A stretch of 20,013 nt of DNA from Bacteroidales bacterium (GTDB taxonomy: Bacteria > Bacteroidota > Bacteroidia > Bacteroidales > Muribaculaceae), in assembly GCA_900755985.1 (NCBI GenBank), contig CAAEIL010000100.1, positions 1-20,013 on the forward strand, in the 5' to 3' direction. Position 1 is the stretch's first letter; the number at the start of each line of letters is the position of its first letter. Shown here in pieces: positions 7,141 through 15,503 of this stretch. The notes beneath the pieces were generated by a model. It saw only the letters and a list, made by a program, of their open reading frames with translations. It was not told the DNA's origin and searched no databases. Position numbers and translations under genes: made by a program.

Positions 7141-7198
7141 TGATTGAATTTGATGACCGAAGGCAATTTTCCCGGTCATTGAGACGTTTTATCAGTCA

Positions 7199-8491
7199 AT
7201 GATACGATTTCTACACATTATAATATATATATTACTGGCGAATGTATGTCTGTGGGCACAGCGTGTTGCACCCGTTAGCGGTTCGGGGCTGACCTCATCC
7301 TCTTCGTCAGCCGAATATTTACGACCCAGTCAGAATCAGCTCGGCGACACCATAATTTCCATAGTCAATTTCTATCCCGGTAGCGAAATATACGAGCTTG
7401 AAGGCCACAGCGTTCTGCGTGTACGCAGTTTAGGCTGCGACATGGCCTACAGCTATGGAACTTTCGACTTCAACGCCCCCAATTTTGTCTACCGATACGT
7501 TAAAGGCGAGACCGACTATTGGATTTCGGCAATACCCTGGAATATTTTTGTCTACGGTTACATAGATCAGGGACGCCGCATCGTCGAGCATGTCTTAGAC
7601 ATGACACCTGAGCAGAAACATCGTCTGCTCGACCTTCTTGCCCAAAACCTGCAACCCGCTAACCGCACCTACCGTTACAACTATGTCCGCGACAATTGCG
7701 CCACCCGCCCACTACACATTGTCGAACAGGCACTCAACGACAGCATTGTACTTGCGGCTCCCACCGAAGGCTCGCAGGGCGACGAAGAGACTTTCCGCAG
7801 CATCATGCAACACTATCATGCAAACTACCCCTGGTATCAGTTCGGTATCGACCTGGCATTAGGGCCGGGCATAGACAAGGTACTGAACACTCGCGAAAAA
7901 GCCTTTGCACCGGTCGTTCTCGACTCACAACTTGACGAAGCCACCGTCAGCGGCAATCCCCTCATCCTTAAGACCAATATCATCAACGACACACTCGACA
8001 ACAACGCTGTTCTGGACCCTACACCATGGTATCTTACGCCTTTGGCCGTGTGTTGGACATTTTTTGCGCTGACCCTGCTTGTATGCATCCTTGACATAGT
8101 GCGTCGCAGGCCCTCACGCTGGTTTTACTCCCTGACATCAACAATCTATGGTCTTGCCGGTGTGCTTGTATGGTTTCTTGTCTTAATTTCCGAACACGAA
8201 GCCACGTCGCCAAACTATCTCATGGTGTGGCTCAACCCGCTATGGCTGTTGGCCGCAGTACTGATATGGACAGCCGGTACGCGTCGCGCGGCCTCGTGGA
8301 TATTTGCCGCCGAGGCATTAGCCACACTTGTGCTGATGCTTATATGGCCGCTGCTCGACCAATGCACCAATGCCGCTTTCTGGCCGCTCATGCTCGCAGC
8401 CGTGATTTCGGGCGCCGTTTGCGCCTCGCTGCTGTACAGACGCCCCTCGGCCATCAATAATAACAACAAAAAGCCCACCGCGAGAAAATGA
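7199..8491 (+). CDS. lnb: DUF4105 / Lnb-type lipoprotein N-acyltransferase
   Basis: A 430-aa membrane protein. An N-terminal hydrophobic segment (about 5-20) is followed by a periplasmic DUF4105 domain (about 48-240), then five predicted membrane helices (about 279-301, 310-331, 340-360, 365-386, 392-413). The conserved ELEGHSVLRV (His70) and YNYVRDNCATRP (Cys167) are the expected active-site pair of this papain-like domain. This family contains Lnb, the enzyme that replaces Lnt in Bacteroides by adding the third acyl chain to the lipoprotein N-terminal cysteine. Function here is by family and context: the next gene starts within its stop codon, and secA follows, an order I recall from Bacteroides (from memory, unchecked). 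A plainer call would be DUF4105 membrane protein. No Lnt homologue is in the window. Confidence 0.85.
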   Translation: MIRFLHIIIYILLANVCLWAQRVAPVSGSGLTSSSSSAEYLRPSQNQLGDTIISIVNFYPGSEIYELEGHSVLRVRSLGCDMAYSYGTFDFNAPNFVYRYVKGETDYWISAIPWNIFVYGYIDQGRRIVEHVLDMTPEQKHRLLDLLAQNLQPANRTYRYNYVRDNCATRPLHIVEQALNDSIVLAAPTEGSQGDEETFRSIMQHYHANYPWYQFGIDLALGPGIDKVLNTREKAFAPVVLDSQLDEATVSGNPLILKTNIINDTLDNNAVLDPTPWYLTPLAVCWTFFALTLLVCILDIVRRRPSRWFYSLTSTIYGLAGVLVWFLVLISEHEATSPNYLMVWLNPLWLLAAVLIWTAGTRRAASWIFAAEALATLVLMLIWPLLDQCTNAAFWPLMLAAVISGAVCASLLYRRPSAINNNNKKPTARK

Positions 8492-10098
8492 CACACAAAA
8501 GCAACTATAGCTCGCAACGCCTCATGTCCGTACTGCTGGCATCGATGCTCTCGATGGCGCTCGGCACAGCCCGCGGTGGCACACGACTTGTCGTCAACAT
8601 CGTCGTCGACGGACTGCGACTCGAAAACCTTGACGAACTTTCGCGTCATCTTTCAGACAAGGGCTTCAACCGACTTACCGTCAACGGCGTCACCATCGAG
8701 AATGTTGATTTCGGCACCAATCTCGACGACGTAGCCTCGACCGCCATGCTCGTCTCCGGTGCAGCCCCGTCAGTCAACGGCATACCGGCCGCACAGATTT
8801 ACGACACACGTGCCATGCGCCAGCATGCCATACTTGACGACGGGAAGACCGTCGGCAACTACACCGACGAGACGTATTCGCCGACAAACCTCGCCGTCAC
8901 CACCATCGCCGACGAAATACGTATTGCCGGCGGAGGCGTCACCGTATCGCACGCCATAGCCCCCGATGCCATGAACGCTCTGTTGCTCGGAGGTCACTCG
9001 GCCAACTCGGCCATATGGCTCAACGACCGCACAGGCAACTGGGCATCGTCGACATTCTTCAAGGAATTTCCTACGCCTGCCGCCAACACCAACAGGCTGA
9101 GCCAGCTTGCCAACCGACTGGACACAATGCAATGGCGTCCCGCATCAGGCATAGCATCAATGGGCCTGCTTCCCGAGCACCTTACAAGCTACCCATTCCG
9201 CTACACCTTTGCCCGAAGCAACGCCGACCGTATATACAACTTCAAGCACTCCCCTCTGATAAACACCGAGATTACGCGCCTCGCCACCGACTATATAAGC
9301 ACCCTCAAACTCGGCAGCCACGATGGCACCGACGTACTCTCGCTTGCATACACACTTACGCCCTACCCCGCCAGCAAAAGCGCCGAAAACCGCTATGAGC
9401 AGATAGATTCATACATAAAGCTCGACGCCGAGCTTGCCCGTTTGTTCAACGCCATTGACCAAAGCGTAGGCATGGACAACGCCATGATAGTCCTGCAGTC
9501 GACACCGCCTAAGACCACACGCCGCGTAGACACCGAAAAATGGAACCTTCCCGGAGGCCAGTTCTCGACACGCAAGGCCCTGTCGCTGCTCAACATGTAT
9601 CTGATGTCCAAACACGGCAACGGACAGTGGGTCAAAGCTTACCACAACGGACAGTTTTATCTTGACAACGAACTGTGCGATAAAAACAACCTCGACATAG
9701 TCCAAATGCGCACCGAAGCCGCCGGCTTCCTCGCACGCATGAGCGGCGTCGGACACGTCATCACCATAGACGAGCTCATCACCGGAAGCAACGACAGCGA
9801 ACGGTCGCAGGCCATGCGCCGCAATATTGACCCTCGGCTTTGCGGCGACCTCTTTGTCGAGATACTTCCCGGCTGGGAACTTGTCGATGACTTCACCAAC
9901 CATGCCGCAAAACGTGCGCCGCAGACGGCCAAGGCCCTCACCACCGCCCCGGCGTTCATACTTGCCCCGGGCATAAAACCCGCACGCATAGCCACTCCCG
10001 TCGACGCCCGCGCAATAGCGCCCACGGTGTCACGTCTGCTGCGCATACGGTCGCCCAACGGCGCCGAAGTGCCTCCACTGAATCTCGAAAAGCGATAA
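8488..10098 (+). CDS. Alkaline phosphatase-fold periplasmic protein, probably catalytically dead
   Basis: A 536-aa protein with an N-terminal signal segment (about 11-30), then an alkaline phosphatase/nucleotide pyrophosphatase-type fold most like PafA-class enzymes: NIVVDGLR (Asp41), a segment ending VSGAAPSVNGI (89-99, matching TGxxPxxHGI), a long helix with YEQIDSYIKLDAELARLF, and a C-terminal lid region. By eye the catalytic set is lost. The nucleophile Thr/Ser position reads Asp81, the D-x-x-x-H pair is replaced within YTLTPYP (288-294), the DHG motif reads STPP (338-341), and the late metal-binding His region reads TTAP. I infer a non-enzymatic or altered role. Its ATG overlaps the lnb stop by four bases (ATGA), so the two are translationally coupled, and secA follows. 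Why it pairs with lnb is unknown. Confidence 0.82.
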   Translation: MTHKSNYSSQRLMSVLLASMLSMALGTARGGTRLVVNIVVDGLRLENLDELSRHLSDKGFNRLTVNGVTIENVDFGTNLDDVASTAMLVSGAAPSVNGIPAAQIYDTRAMRQHAILDDGKTVGNYTDETYSPTNLAVTTIADEIRIAGGGVTVSHAIAPDAMNALLLGGHSANSAIWLNDRTGNWASSTFFKEFPTPAANTNRLSQLANRLDTMQWRPASGIASMGLLPEHLTSYPFRYTFARSNADRIYNFKHSPLINTEITRLATDYISTLKLGSHDGTDVLSLAYTLTPYPASKSAENRYEQIDSYIKLDAELARLFNAIDQSVGMDNAMIVLQSTPPKTTRRVDTEKWNLPGGQFSTRKALSLLNMYLMSKHGNGQWVKAYHNGQFYLDNELCDKNNLDIVQMRTEAAGFLARMSGVGHVITIDELITGSNDSERSQAMRRNIDPRLCGDLFVEILPGWELVDDFTNHAAKRAPQTAKALTTAPAFILAPGIKPARIATPVDARAIAPTVSRLLRIRSPNGAEVPPLNLEKR

Positions 10099-10133
10099 AC
10101 GCCCTGATTCACCAATATTTCAACAATTTTTCT

Positions 10134-10141
10134 TATCTTTG
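10134..10141 (+). promoter_or_regulatory. -7 element of a probable secA promoter
   Basis: TATCTTTG matches TAnnTTTG. No TTTG is found 19-21 bp upstream, so strength is uncertain and readthrough from the lnb operon is also possible, since no terminator lies between. Confidence 0.45.
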
Positions 10142-10150
10142 CACGATAAA

Positions 10151-10168
10151 GCGGCGCATATGCGCCGC
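10151..10168 (+). promoter_or_regulatory. GC-rich perfect palindrome in the secA leader
   Basis: GCGGCGCATATGCGCCGC is an 18-bp perfect dyad. In RNA it folds as seven G-C pairs with an AUAU loop, starting within a few bases of the transcript start predicted from the -7 element and 45 nt before the ATG. No T tract follows, so it is not a standard terminator. It could stabilise the mRNA 5' end or bind a protein. Confidence 0.55.
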
Positions 10169-10212
10169 CTTAAACGCATATTTTAACGCAAACAACATAA
10201 AATCAGTATAAT

Positions 10213-13200
10213 ATGTCATTCACAGGCATACTTAGCAAACTTTTTGGAGATAAATCGAGCCGAGACCGCAAGGCTTTGCAGCCTATCGTCGATTCGATTA
10301 ACGCCCTCAAGCCTCAGATGCAGGCTCTGTCCAACGACGAACTGCGCGGCGAAATTGACAAAGTCCGCGCCGAAATCGACGCTGCTGTCGCCGTCGACCA
10401 GAAAGTCATTGACGAAGCACGGGAGAAAATCGACACACTGCCTTTCGACCAACGTCAGCCCCTTTGGGACTCGATTGACGAACATGAGAAAAAAATCCTC
10501 GATACACTCGAAGACCAGCTCAACAAACATCTTCCGGTAGTATTCGCCGCACTGCGCGAGACTGCGGCTCGCTTTGCCGCCAACGAAACAGTCGAAGTCA
10601 CCGCCACCGACCTCGACCGCGAACTCGCTGCACAAGGCCGCGACTTCGTCACCATCGAAGGCGATAAAGCACTGTGGAAAAACCACTGGATGGCCGGCGG
10701 CAACGAAATAGTATGGGACATGGTACACTACGACGTCCAGCTGATGGGCGGCATTGTACTACATCAAGGCAAAATCGCCGAGATGGCCACCGGCGAGGGC
10801 AAAACCCTTGTAGCCACCCTGCCGGTTTTTCTCCGCTCACTCTCGCGTAAAGGCGTCCATGTGGTCACCGTCAACGACTACCTGTCAAAACGAGACTCCG
10901 AATGGATGGGGCCCCTGTACATGTTCCACGGCTCGACGGTCGACTGCATTGACAAACACCAGCCCAACACACCGGCGCGCCGCGCAGCATACAACTGCGA
11001 CATCACATTCGGTACCAACAACGAATTCGGCTTCGACTACCTGCGCGACAACATGGCCATGGAGCCCGAAGACATGGTGCAGCGCAAGCACTATTATGCA
11101 ATCGTCGACGAGGTCGACTCGGTGCTCATCGATGATGCCCGTACACCTCTTATCATCTCAGGCCCCGTTCCTAAAGGCGACGAACAATACTTCAACGAAT
11201 ACAAAGCAAACGTCGAAAAAGTCGTCGAGGCCCAGCGTCGCCTCGTAACCCAGACCCTATCCGAAGCAAAAACCAAACTCGCTTCGGACAACAAAGACGA
11301 GCGGAAAGAAGGCGCTCTCCTGCTCTTCCGCGCCTTCAAAGGCCTGCCCAAAAACGGCGCCCTCATCAAATTCCTTTCGCAGGAAGGCATGAAAAACATC
11401 CTGCTCGAAACCGAGGCCCACTACCTCCAGGACAACTCGCGCGAGATGCCCGTCGTCACCGACCCACTGTACTTCGTCATCGACGAAAAAAACCGCTCGG
11501 TCGAACTCACCGACAAAGGTTATGCCGAACTTACCGGTAAAATTTCCGACCCCACATTCTTCGTCCTTCCCGACATAACCGGCCAACTGGCCGAACTCGA
11601 AAACATCGCCGACCCGCAGGAACGTGCCGAACGCAAAGACGAAGTCATGAGCGAATACGCCGTCAAGGCCGAACGCGTCCACACTGTCAACCAACTGCTC
11701 AAGGCATACACACTTTTCGAACGCGACGTCGAATATGTCATCGACGACAACAAAATCAAAGTCGTCGATGAGCAGACAGGCCGTATCATGGAAGGCCGCC
11801 GGTACAGCGACGGCCTGCATCAGGCCATCGAAGCCAAGGAAAACGTCAAAGTCGAAGCGGCCACACAGACCTTCGCCACCATTACACTGCAGAACTACTT
11901 CCGCATGTACCACAAACTTGCCGGCATGACCGGTACAGCCGAAACCGAGGCCGGCGAATTCTGGGACATCTACAAACTCGACGTCGTCACCATTCCTACC
12001 AACCGTCCCGTACAACGAATTGACATGAACGACCGCGTGTATCGCACCAAACGCGAAAAATACGCCGCCGTTATCGAAGAAATAGTACGCCTGCGCGACC
12101 TCGGCCGCCCTGTACTTGTCGGCACCACCAATGTCGAAATCTCCGAATTGCTGCACCGTATGCTGCAGATGCGTCACATCGACTGCCAGGTCCTCAACGC
12201 CAAATTACACCAGAAAGAAGCTCAGGTCGTCGCTCAGGCCGGACGCTCAGGCACTGTCACCATCGCCACCAACATGGCAGGCCGTGGTACCGATATCAAG
12301 CTTACGCCCGAAGTCAAGGAAGCCGGAGGCCTCGCCATCATAGGAACCGAACGCCACGAAAGCCGTCGCGTCGACCGTCAGCTCCGCGGCCGTTCGGGAC
12401 GTCAGGGCGACCCCGGCTCGTCAGTGTTCTACGTATCCTTCGAAGACGACCTGATGCGCGTTTACGCCAACGACCGTATCATGAAACTGCTCGACACATT
12501 CGGATTCAAAGAAGGCGAGATGCTCGAGCACAAGATGATTAACAACTCCATTGAAAAAGCCCAGAAACGCGTCGAAGAGAACAACTTTGGCATACGTAAG
12601 AACCTGCTCGAATATGACGACGTCATGAACAAACAGCGTACTTACATTTACTCGCGTCGTCAGCACGCACTAAAAGGCGAGCGCATAGGCATCGACATCT
12701 CCAACATGATATATGATGTCATCGAAAATCTGATAAACACATACGATCAGGCTTCAGGATACGACGACCTTAAGCTCGAACTCATGCGCCTTTTGACCAT
12801 TGAACCCGACTTCACCGCTGCAGAATATGCCAACATGGAGGCAGACGAAATCGTACCCCGCCTCCACGCCATAGCCATGCAGACGCTCGAGCGTCGCAGC
12901 AAAGCCATCGTCACCGACATATTACCCGTCGTCCAACAGCTTGTCGACGAAGGGCAGGAAGGCATCCGCGCGGTACCCATCACCGATGGCAAACGCATAT
13001 TCCGCATACTTTTCGACATAAACGAATGTGTGCGCACCGAAGGCGCCTCGCTCATCAAAGACTGGCAGAAAAAGCTGCTGCTCCTGACCATTGACGAATT
13101 ATGGAAAGAACACCTGCGCGAACTCGACGAACTTCGTCAGAGCGTCCGTAACGCCTCATACGAACAGAAAGATCCCCTTGTCATCTACAAGGTCGAATCA

Positions 13201-13641
13201 TTCCACCTGTTCGAGCGCATGCTCTCCAACCTTAACAACAAGACCGTATCTGCTTTGATGCGCGGCCAGTTGTGGCGCCGCGAGCCCACCGAGGAAGAAC
13301 GCGCAGCAGCACGGGCAGCCGCCGAAGCCGCCCAGGCTGCCGCCAACGCCCAGGCTGCCGCTCAGGCACGCCGCAATATGCGCGGACACACCGAGATTAC
13401 ACGCGCTATGCCTCAGCGTCCCGCCGCTCAGGACTTCAAACTCTCCAAAGCCACTCTTCCCAGCGAAGCCAACTCGGCACAGGCTGCCGAACAGGCACAG
13501 CGTCAGGCCGCCTCGCAGCAACAAGGCCGTCAGCAACCTACCTCGCCTATTGTCAACAACGGGCCCAAGATAGGACGCAACGACCCCTGCCCCTGCGGCT
13601 CAGGCAAAAAATACAAAAACTGCCACGGCCGAGGAATCTGA
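10213..13641 (+). CDS. secA: Preprotein translocase ATPase SecA
   Basis: ATP-driven motor of the SecYEG channel. 1142 aa, longer than the roughly 900 aa of E. coli SecA, as is usual in Bacteroidota, through an expanded preprotein-binding region (about 335-520) and a long Ala/Gln-rich tail. Motifs: Walker A GEGKT (194-198), DEVD box (299-302), PLIISG, TNMAGRGTD (686-694) and RQLRGRSGRQGDPG (722-735, motif VI with the arginine finger). The helical wing/scaffold follows. After a low-complexity Ala-rich linker (about 1035-1120) the C-terminal zinc/SecB-type motif is Cys1126-x-Cys1128-x8-Cys1137-His1138, intact. It lies 114 bp downstream of the phosphatase-fold gene with its own -7 box and a leader hairpin, and a hairpin terminator follows 33 nt after the stop. 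No accessory SecA2 features are seen. Confidence 0.98.
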   Translation: MSFTGILSKLFGDKSSRDRKALQPIVDSINALKPQMQALSNDELRGEIDKVRAEIDAAVAVDQKVIDEAREKIDTLPFDQRQPLWDSIDEHEKKILDTLEDQLNKHLPVVFAALRETAARFAANETVEVTATDLDRELAAQGRDFVTIEGDKALWKNHWMAGGNEIVWDMVHYDVQLMGGIVLHQGKIAEMATGEGKTLVATLPVFLRSLSRKGVHVVTVNDYLSKRDSEWMGPLYMFHGSTVDCIDKHQPNTPARRAAYNCDITFGTNNEFGFDYLRDNMAMEPEDMVQRKHYYAIVDEVDSVLIDDARTPLIISGPVPKGDEQYFNEYKANVEKVVEAQRRLVTQTLSEAKTKLASDNKDERKEGALLLFRAFKGLPKNGALIKFLSQEGMKNILLETEAHYLQDNSREMPVVTDPLYFVIDEKNRSVELTDKGYAELTGKISDPTFFVLPDITGQLAELENIADPQERAERKDEVMSEYAVKAERVHTVNQLLKAYTLFERDVEYVIDDNKIKVVDEQTGRIMEGRRYSDGLHQAIEAKENVKVEAATQTFATITLQNYFRMYHKLAGMTGTAETEAGEFWDIYKLDVVTIPTNRPVQRIDMNDRVYRTKREKYAAVIEEIVRLRDLGRPVLVGTTNVEISELLHRMLQMRHIDCQVLNAKLHQKEAQVVAQAGRSGTVTIATNMAGRGTDIKLTPEVKEAGGLAIIGTERHESRRVDRQLRGRSGRQGDPGSSVFYVSFEDDLMRVYANDRIMKLLDTFGFKEGEMLEHKMINNSIEKAQKRVEENNFGIRKNLLEYDDVMNKQRTYIYSRRQHALKGERIGIDISNMIYDVIENLINTYDQASGYDDLKLELMRLLTIEPDFTAAEYANMEADEIVPRLHAIAMQTLERRSKAIVTDILPVVQQLVDEGQEGIRAVPITDGKRIFRILFDINECVRTEGASLIKDWQKKLLLLTIDELWKEHLRELDELRQSVRNASYEQKDPLVIYKVESFHLFERMLSNLNNKTVSALMRGQLWRREPTEEERAAARAAAEAAQAAANAQAAAQARRNMRGHTEITRAMPQRPAAQDFKLSKATLPSEANSAQAAEQAQRQAASQQQGRQQPTSPIVNNGPKIGRNDPCPCGSGKKYKNCHGRGI

Positions 13642-13673
13642 CATCGCGAAGCTTCAGAAACAACCATTCATAC

Positions 13674-13706
13674 ACAGCTCGGGACACCGCGCCCGGGCTG
13701 TTTCTC
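13674..13706 (+). terminator. Probable terminator of secA
   Basis: ACAGCTCGGG (13674-13683) pairs with CCCGGGCTGT (13692-13701) with one wobble pair and an 8-nt loop, followed by the pyrimidine run TTCTC. The T tract is imperfect, so efficiency is uncertain. Confidence 0.6.
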
Positions 13707-13934
13707 TTCCGACCCGACACCAGTCCCTATCTCGACCTCACATGTATTTACATGCCAAGGCGAACAGCTAACAAGCTATGGCCAAAACGATATTTCGACA
13801 AATTCAAAGTTGATTTATAAACGAGCCGTCTTTAAGCACACTATTTTCCGACAAATATATGGAGTAAAAGTGTTTAAGCTAATCGCCATTTTTGCCACTA
13901 AATAAGTTTATTAATCCTTTCAGAACAATCATTT

Positions 13935-14249
13935 ATGAAAAAATCATTTGTTTTAACCCTTGCAGCCCTCGCTCTCGCCGGTTCTATGACACTCACATCA
14001 TGTGCCTCAAAATCAGACAAAGCATGTGACGAAATCTGCGCCCTTCTCGAAGATGCAACCAAAGCAGCTAAAGACGGCGACGCTTCCAAAGCTAAAGAAC
14101 TTTCCACCGAAATTGAAAAACTGCACGAAGAATACAAAGACGTCGAATTCAACGACGAGCAGAAAGACAAAATCAAAAAAGCCACAGCCGAATTTGCCTC
14201 GACAATGATGTCCCAGGCCATTCAGAACCCCGAAATGTTCCAGGAATAA
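13935..14249 (+). CDS. Small acidic helical lipoprotein, function unknown
   Basis: A 104-aa protein with a signal peptide ending in lipobox LTSC (Cys23). The mature part is almost wholly charged alpha-helix (about 28-100) rich in Lys, Glu, Asp and Ala, probably two helices forming a hairpin, split around DVEFNDEQKD. Two further cysteines (31 and 35, ACDEIC) lie just after the anchor; with Cys23 lipidated they could pair with each other. The design recalls small envelope lipoproteins such as Lpp or DUF6591-like proteins, but I cannot assign a family. It sits alone: about 290 bp after secA with only a weak -7-like box (CATTTTTG, 13887-13894), and a long hairpin follows 40 nt after the stop. Codon use matches the neighbours, supporting a real gene. 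Confidence 0.82.
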   Translation: MKKSFVLTLAALALAGSMTLTSCASKSDKACDEICALLEDATKAAKDGDASKAKELSTEIEKLHEEYKDVEFNDEQKDKIKKATAEFASTMMSQAIQNPEMFQE

Positions 14250-14289
14250 TCCCGGTTTTATAAATCCGATATTTATAATATTCCTCTAC

Positions 14290-14324
14290 GAGGCTGTGTC
14301 GTAAATAATTTACGGCACAGCCTC
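14290..14324 (+). terminator. Long 17-bp hairpin after the small lipoprotein gene (atypical terminator or palindromic repeat)
   Basis: GAGGCTGTGTCGTAAAT (14290-14306) pairs with ATTTACGGCACAGCCTC (14308-14324); one G-T wobble interrupts a 17-bp match. Position suggests a terminator, but no T tract follows on either strand, so it could equally be a dispersed palindromic element. Confidence 0.5.
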
Positions 14325-14470
14325 AATTGCATAAAACCTAAGCCATAGGCTGCACGCCTAATATCATGCAATCATGACAGAAAGCGACAGAAGCTCAGAG
14401 CGAAGGACCGAGCGGCACAATACCGCACAAAAAAACGATGTCGCTTGACGCTTGTTTGCCGGGGATTTTG

Positions 14471-14478
14471 TATATTTG
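14471..14478 (+). promoter_or_regulatory. -7 element of the probable cdsA promoter
   Basis: TATATTTG matches TAnnTTTG. Upstream candidates are TTTG at 14455-14458 (12-bp spacing, too close) and TTG at 14445-14447 (23 bp), so the -33 element is uncertain. The leader to the chosen start is about 50 nt. Confidence 0.45.
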
Positions 14479-14534
14479 CCAAAGCGGAACAAGTTTTGTC
14501 CCTCATAATTAACATTACACAAATTGAAGCATCA

Positions 14535-15398
14535 ATGAAAAACGTCATAACACGCTCTATATCAGGAATATTATACATTGTCATCATTGTTGGCGCCATT
14601 TTTGGCGGCGGCTGGTGGTTCTTCGCTCTGACTTTCATATTCTGCGCCATAGGCACTTTTGAATACCAAAGGCTGTGCGAAGAACGCGCCGGACATTTCC
14701 TGTCACCGACAATACGTGCCTTCGACCTGATTGGCGCAATGCTTGTCTGGGCAATAACTCCCTCCTCGTATTTTGCCGAAACACTTTCAAGCAGCGAGCC
14801 TAATACGACATTTTTCTCCTTCATGTTTATTCCGCTCACAATCCTGTTATTATTATTTGCATACGTTATAATCCGTTTTGCCATGGCAGTTTTCGACGAA
14901 AGCGACAATCCTTGGGGCAATCTCGGCAACTCCATACTCGGTCTTATATACGTAGCTGTGCCCATGCTGCTGCTCAACACCATGTGTATTGCCGGATACA
15001 CCAAATGGGAAATACTGATGATGTTCATACTCATCTGGGTCAACGACACGGGTGCTTTCTGCGTAGGTTCACTTATGGGCCACCACAAACTTTGCCAACG
15101 GCTTTCGCCCAAAAAATCATGGGAAGGATACTGGGGCGGCATGACATTCTGCATCATTGGCGGAACAGTCTACGCCCTCGTCACCGGCAATTCTGTTGCC
15201 GAATGGATATTTATCGGTATCCTTATCAGCATAATGGCAACTATCGGCGACCTTTTCGAGTCGATGCTCAAGCGTTCGGCAGGCGTTAAAGACTCGGGAC
15301 GTCTCATTCCCGGGCACGGCGGCATACTTGACCGCATCGACTCGCTGCTCTTTGTCGCGCCCACATTTTTACTTGTGCTGATGATATTGAGTATTTAA
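14535..15398 (+). CDS. cdsA: Phosphatidate cytidylyltransferase CdsA
   Basis: Makes CDP-diacylglycerol from phosphatidate and CTP, the branch point of phospholipid synthesis, in the inner membrane. 287 aa with about eight hydrophobic segments, typical length. The family signature is intact near the C-terminus (about 243-270): SMLKR, KDSGRLIPGHGGILDRIDS, including the metal-binding Asp residues. WVNDTGAF and KKSWEGYWGG are also characteristic. The frame is open for 30 codons upstream, but that stretch contains the -7 promoter box and is not membrane-like, so I start at the ATG giving MKNVITRSISG. In many Bacteroidota cdsA follows ftsH; here it follows a small lipoprotein gene. The phosphohexomutase gene follows after 105 bp and may be partly cotranscribed. 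Confidence 0.96.
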   Translation: MKNVITRSISGILYIVIIVGAIFGGGWWFFALTFIFCAIGTFEYQRLCEERAGHFLSPTIRAFDLIGAMLVWAITPSSYFAETLSSSEPNTTFFSFMFIPLTILLLLFAYVIIRFAMAVFDESDNPWGNLGNSILGLIYVAVPMLLLNTMCIAGYTKWEILMMFILIWVNDTGAFCVGSLMGHHKLCQRLSPKKSWEGYWGGMTFCIIGGTVYALVTGNSVAEWIFIGILISIMATIGDLFESMLKRSAGVKDSGRLIPGHGGILDRIDSLLFVAPTFLLVLMILSI

Positions 15399-15503
15399 AA
15401 ATTTATACCGCAGCGTAGCGAACTTTTGTTTTGCGCGAAGTGTAATACTTTCGTACACCCCAATAAACAAATATTTACCAACAACATAAAACAACACTAC
15501 ATC

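Noticed and set aside
11257..12177. Minus-strand open frame of 306 codons
   Set aside because: It is antisense to the middle of secA; its length reflects codon bias of the sense strand, and no motif or promoter supports it.
13300..13560. Low-complexity Ala/Gln-rich stretch at the SecA end, considered as a frameshift or fusion
   Set aside because: The frame continues without a break to an intact C-terminal zinc motif; long low-complexity linkers here are normal in Bacteroidota SecA.
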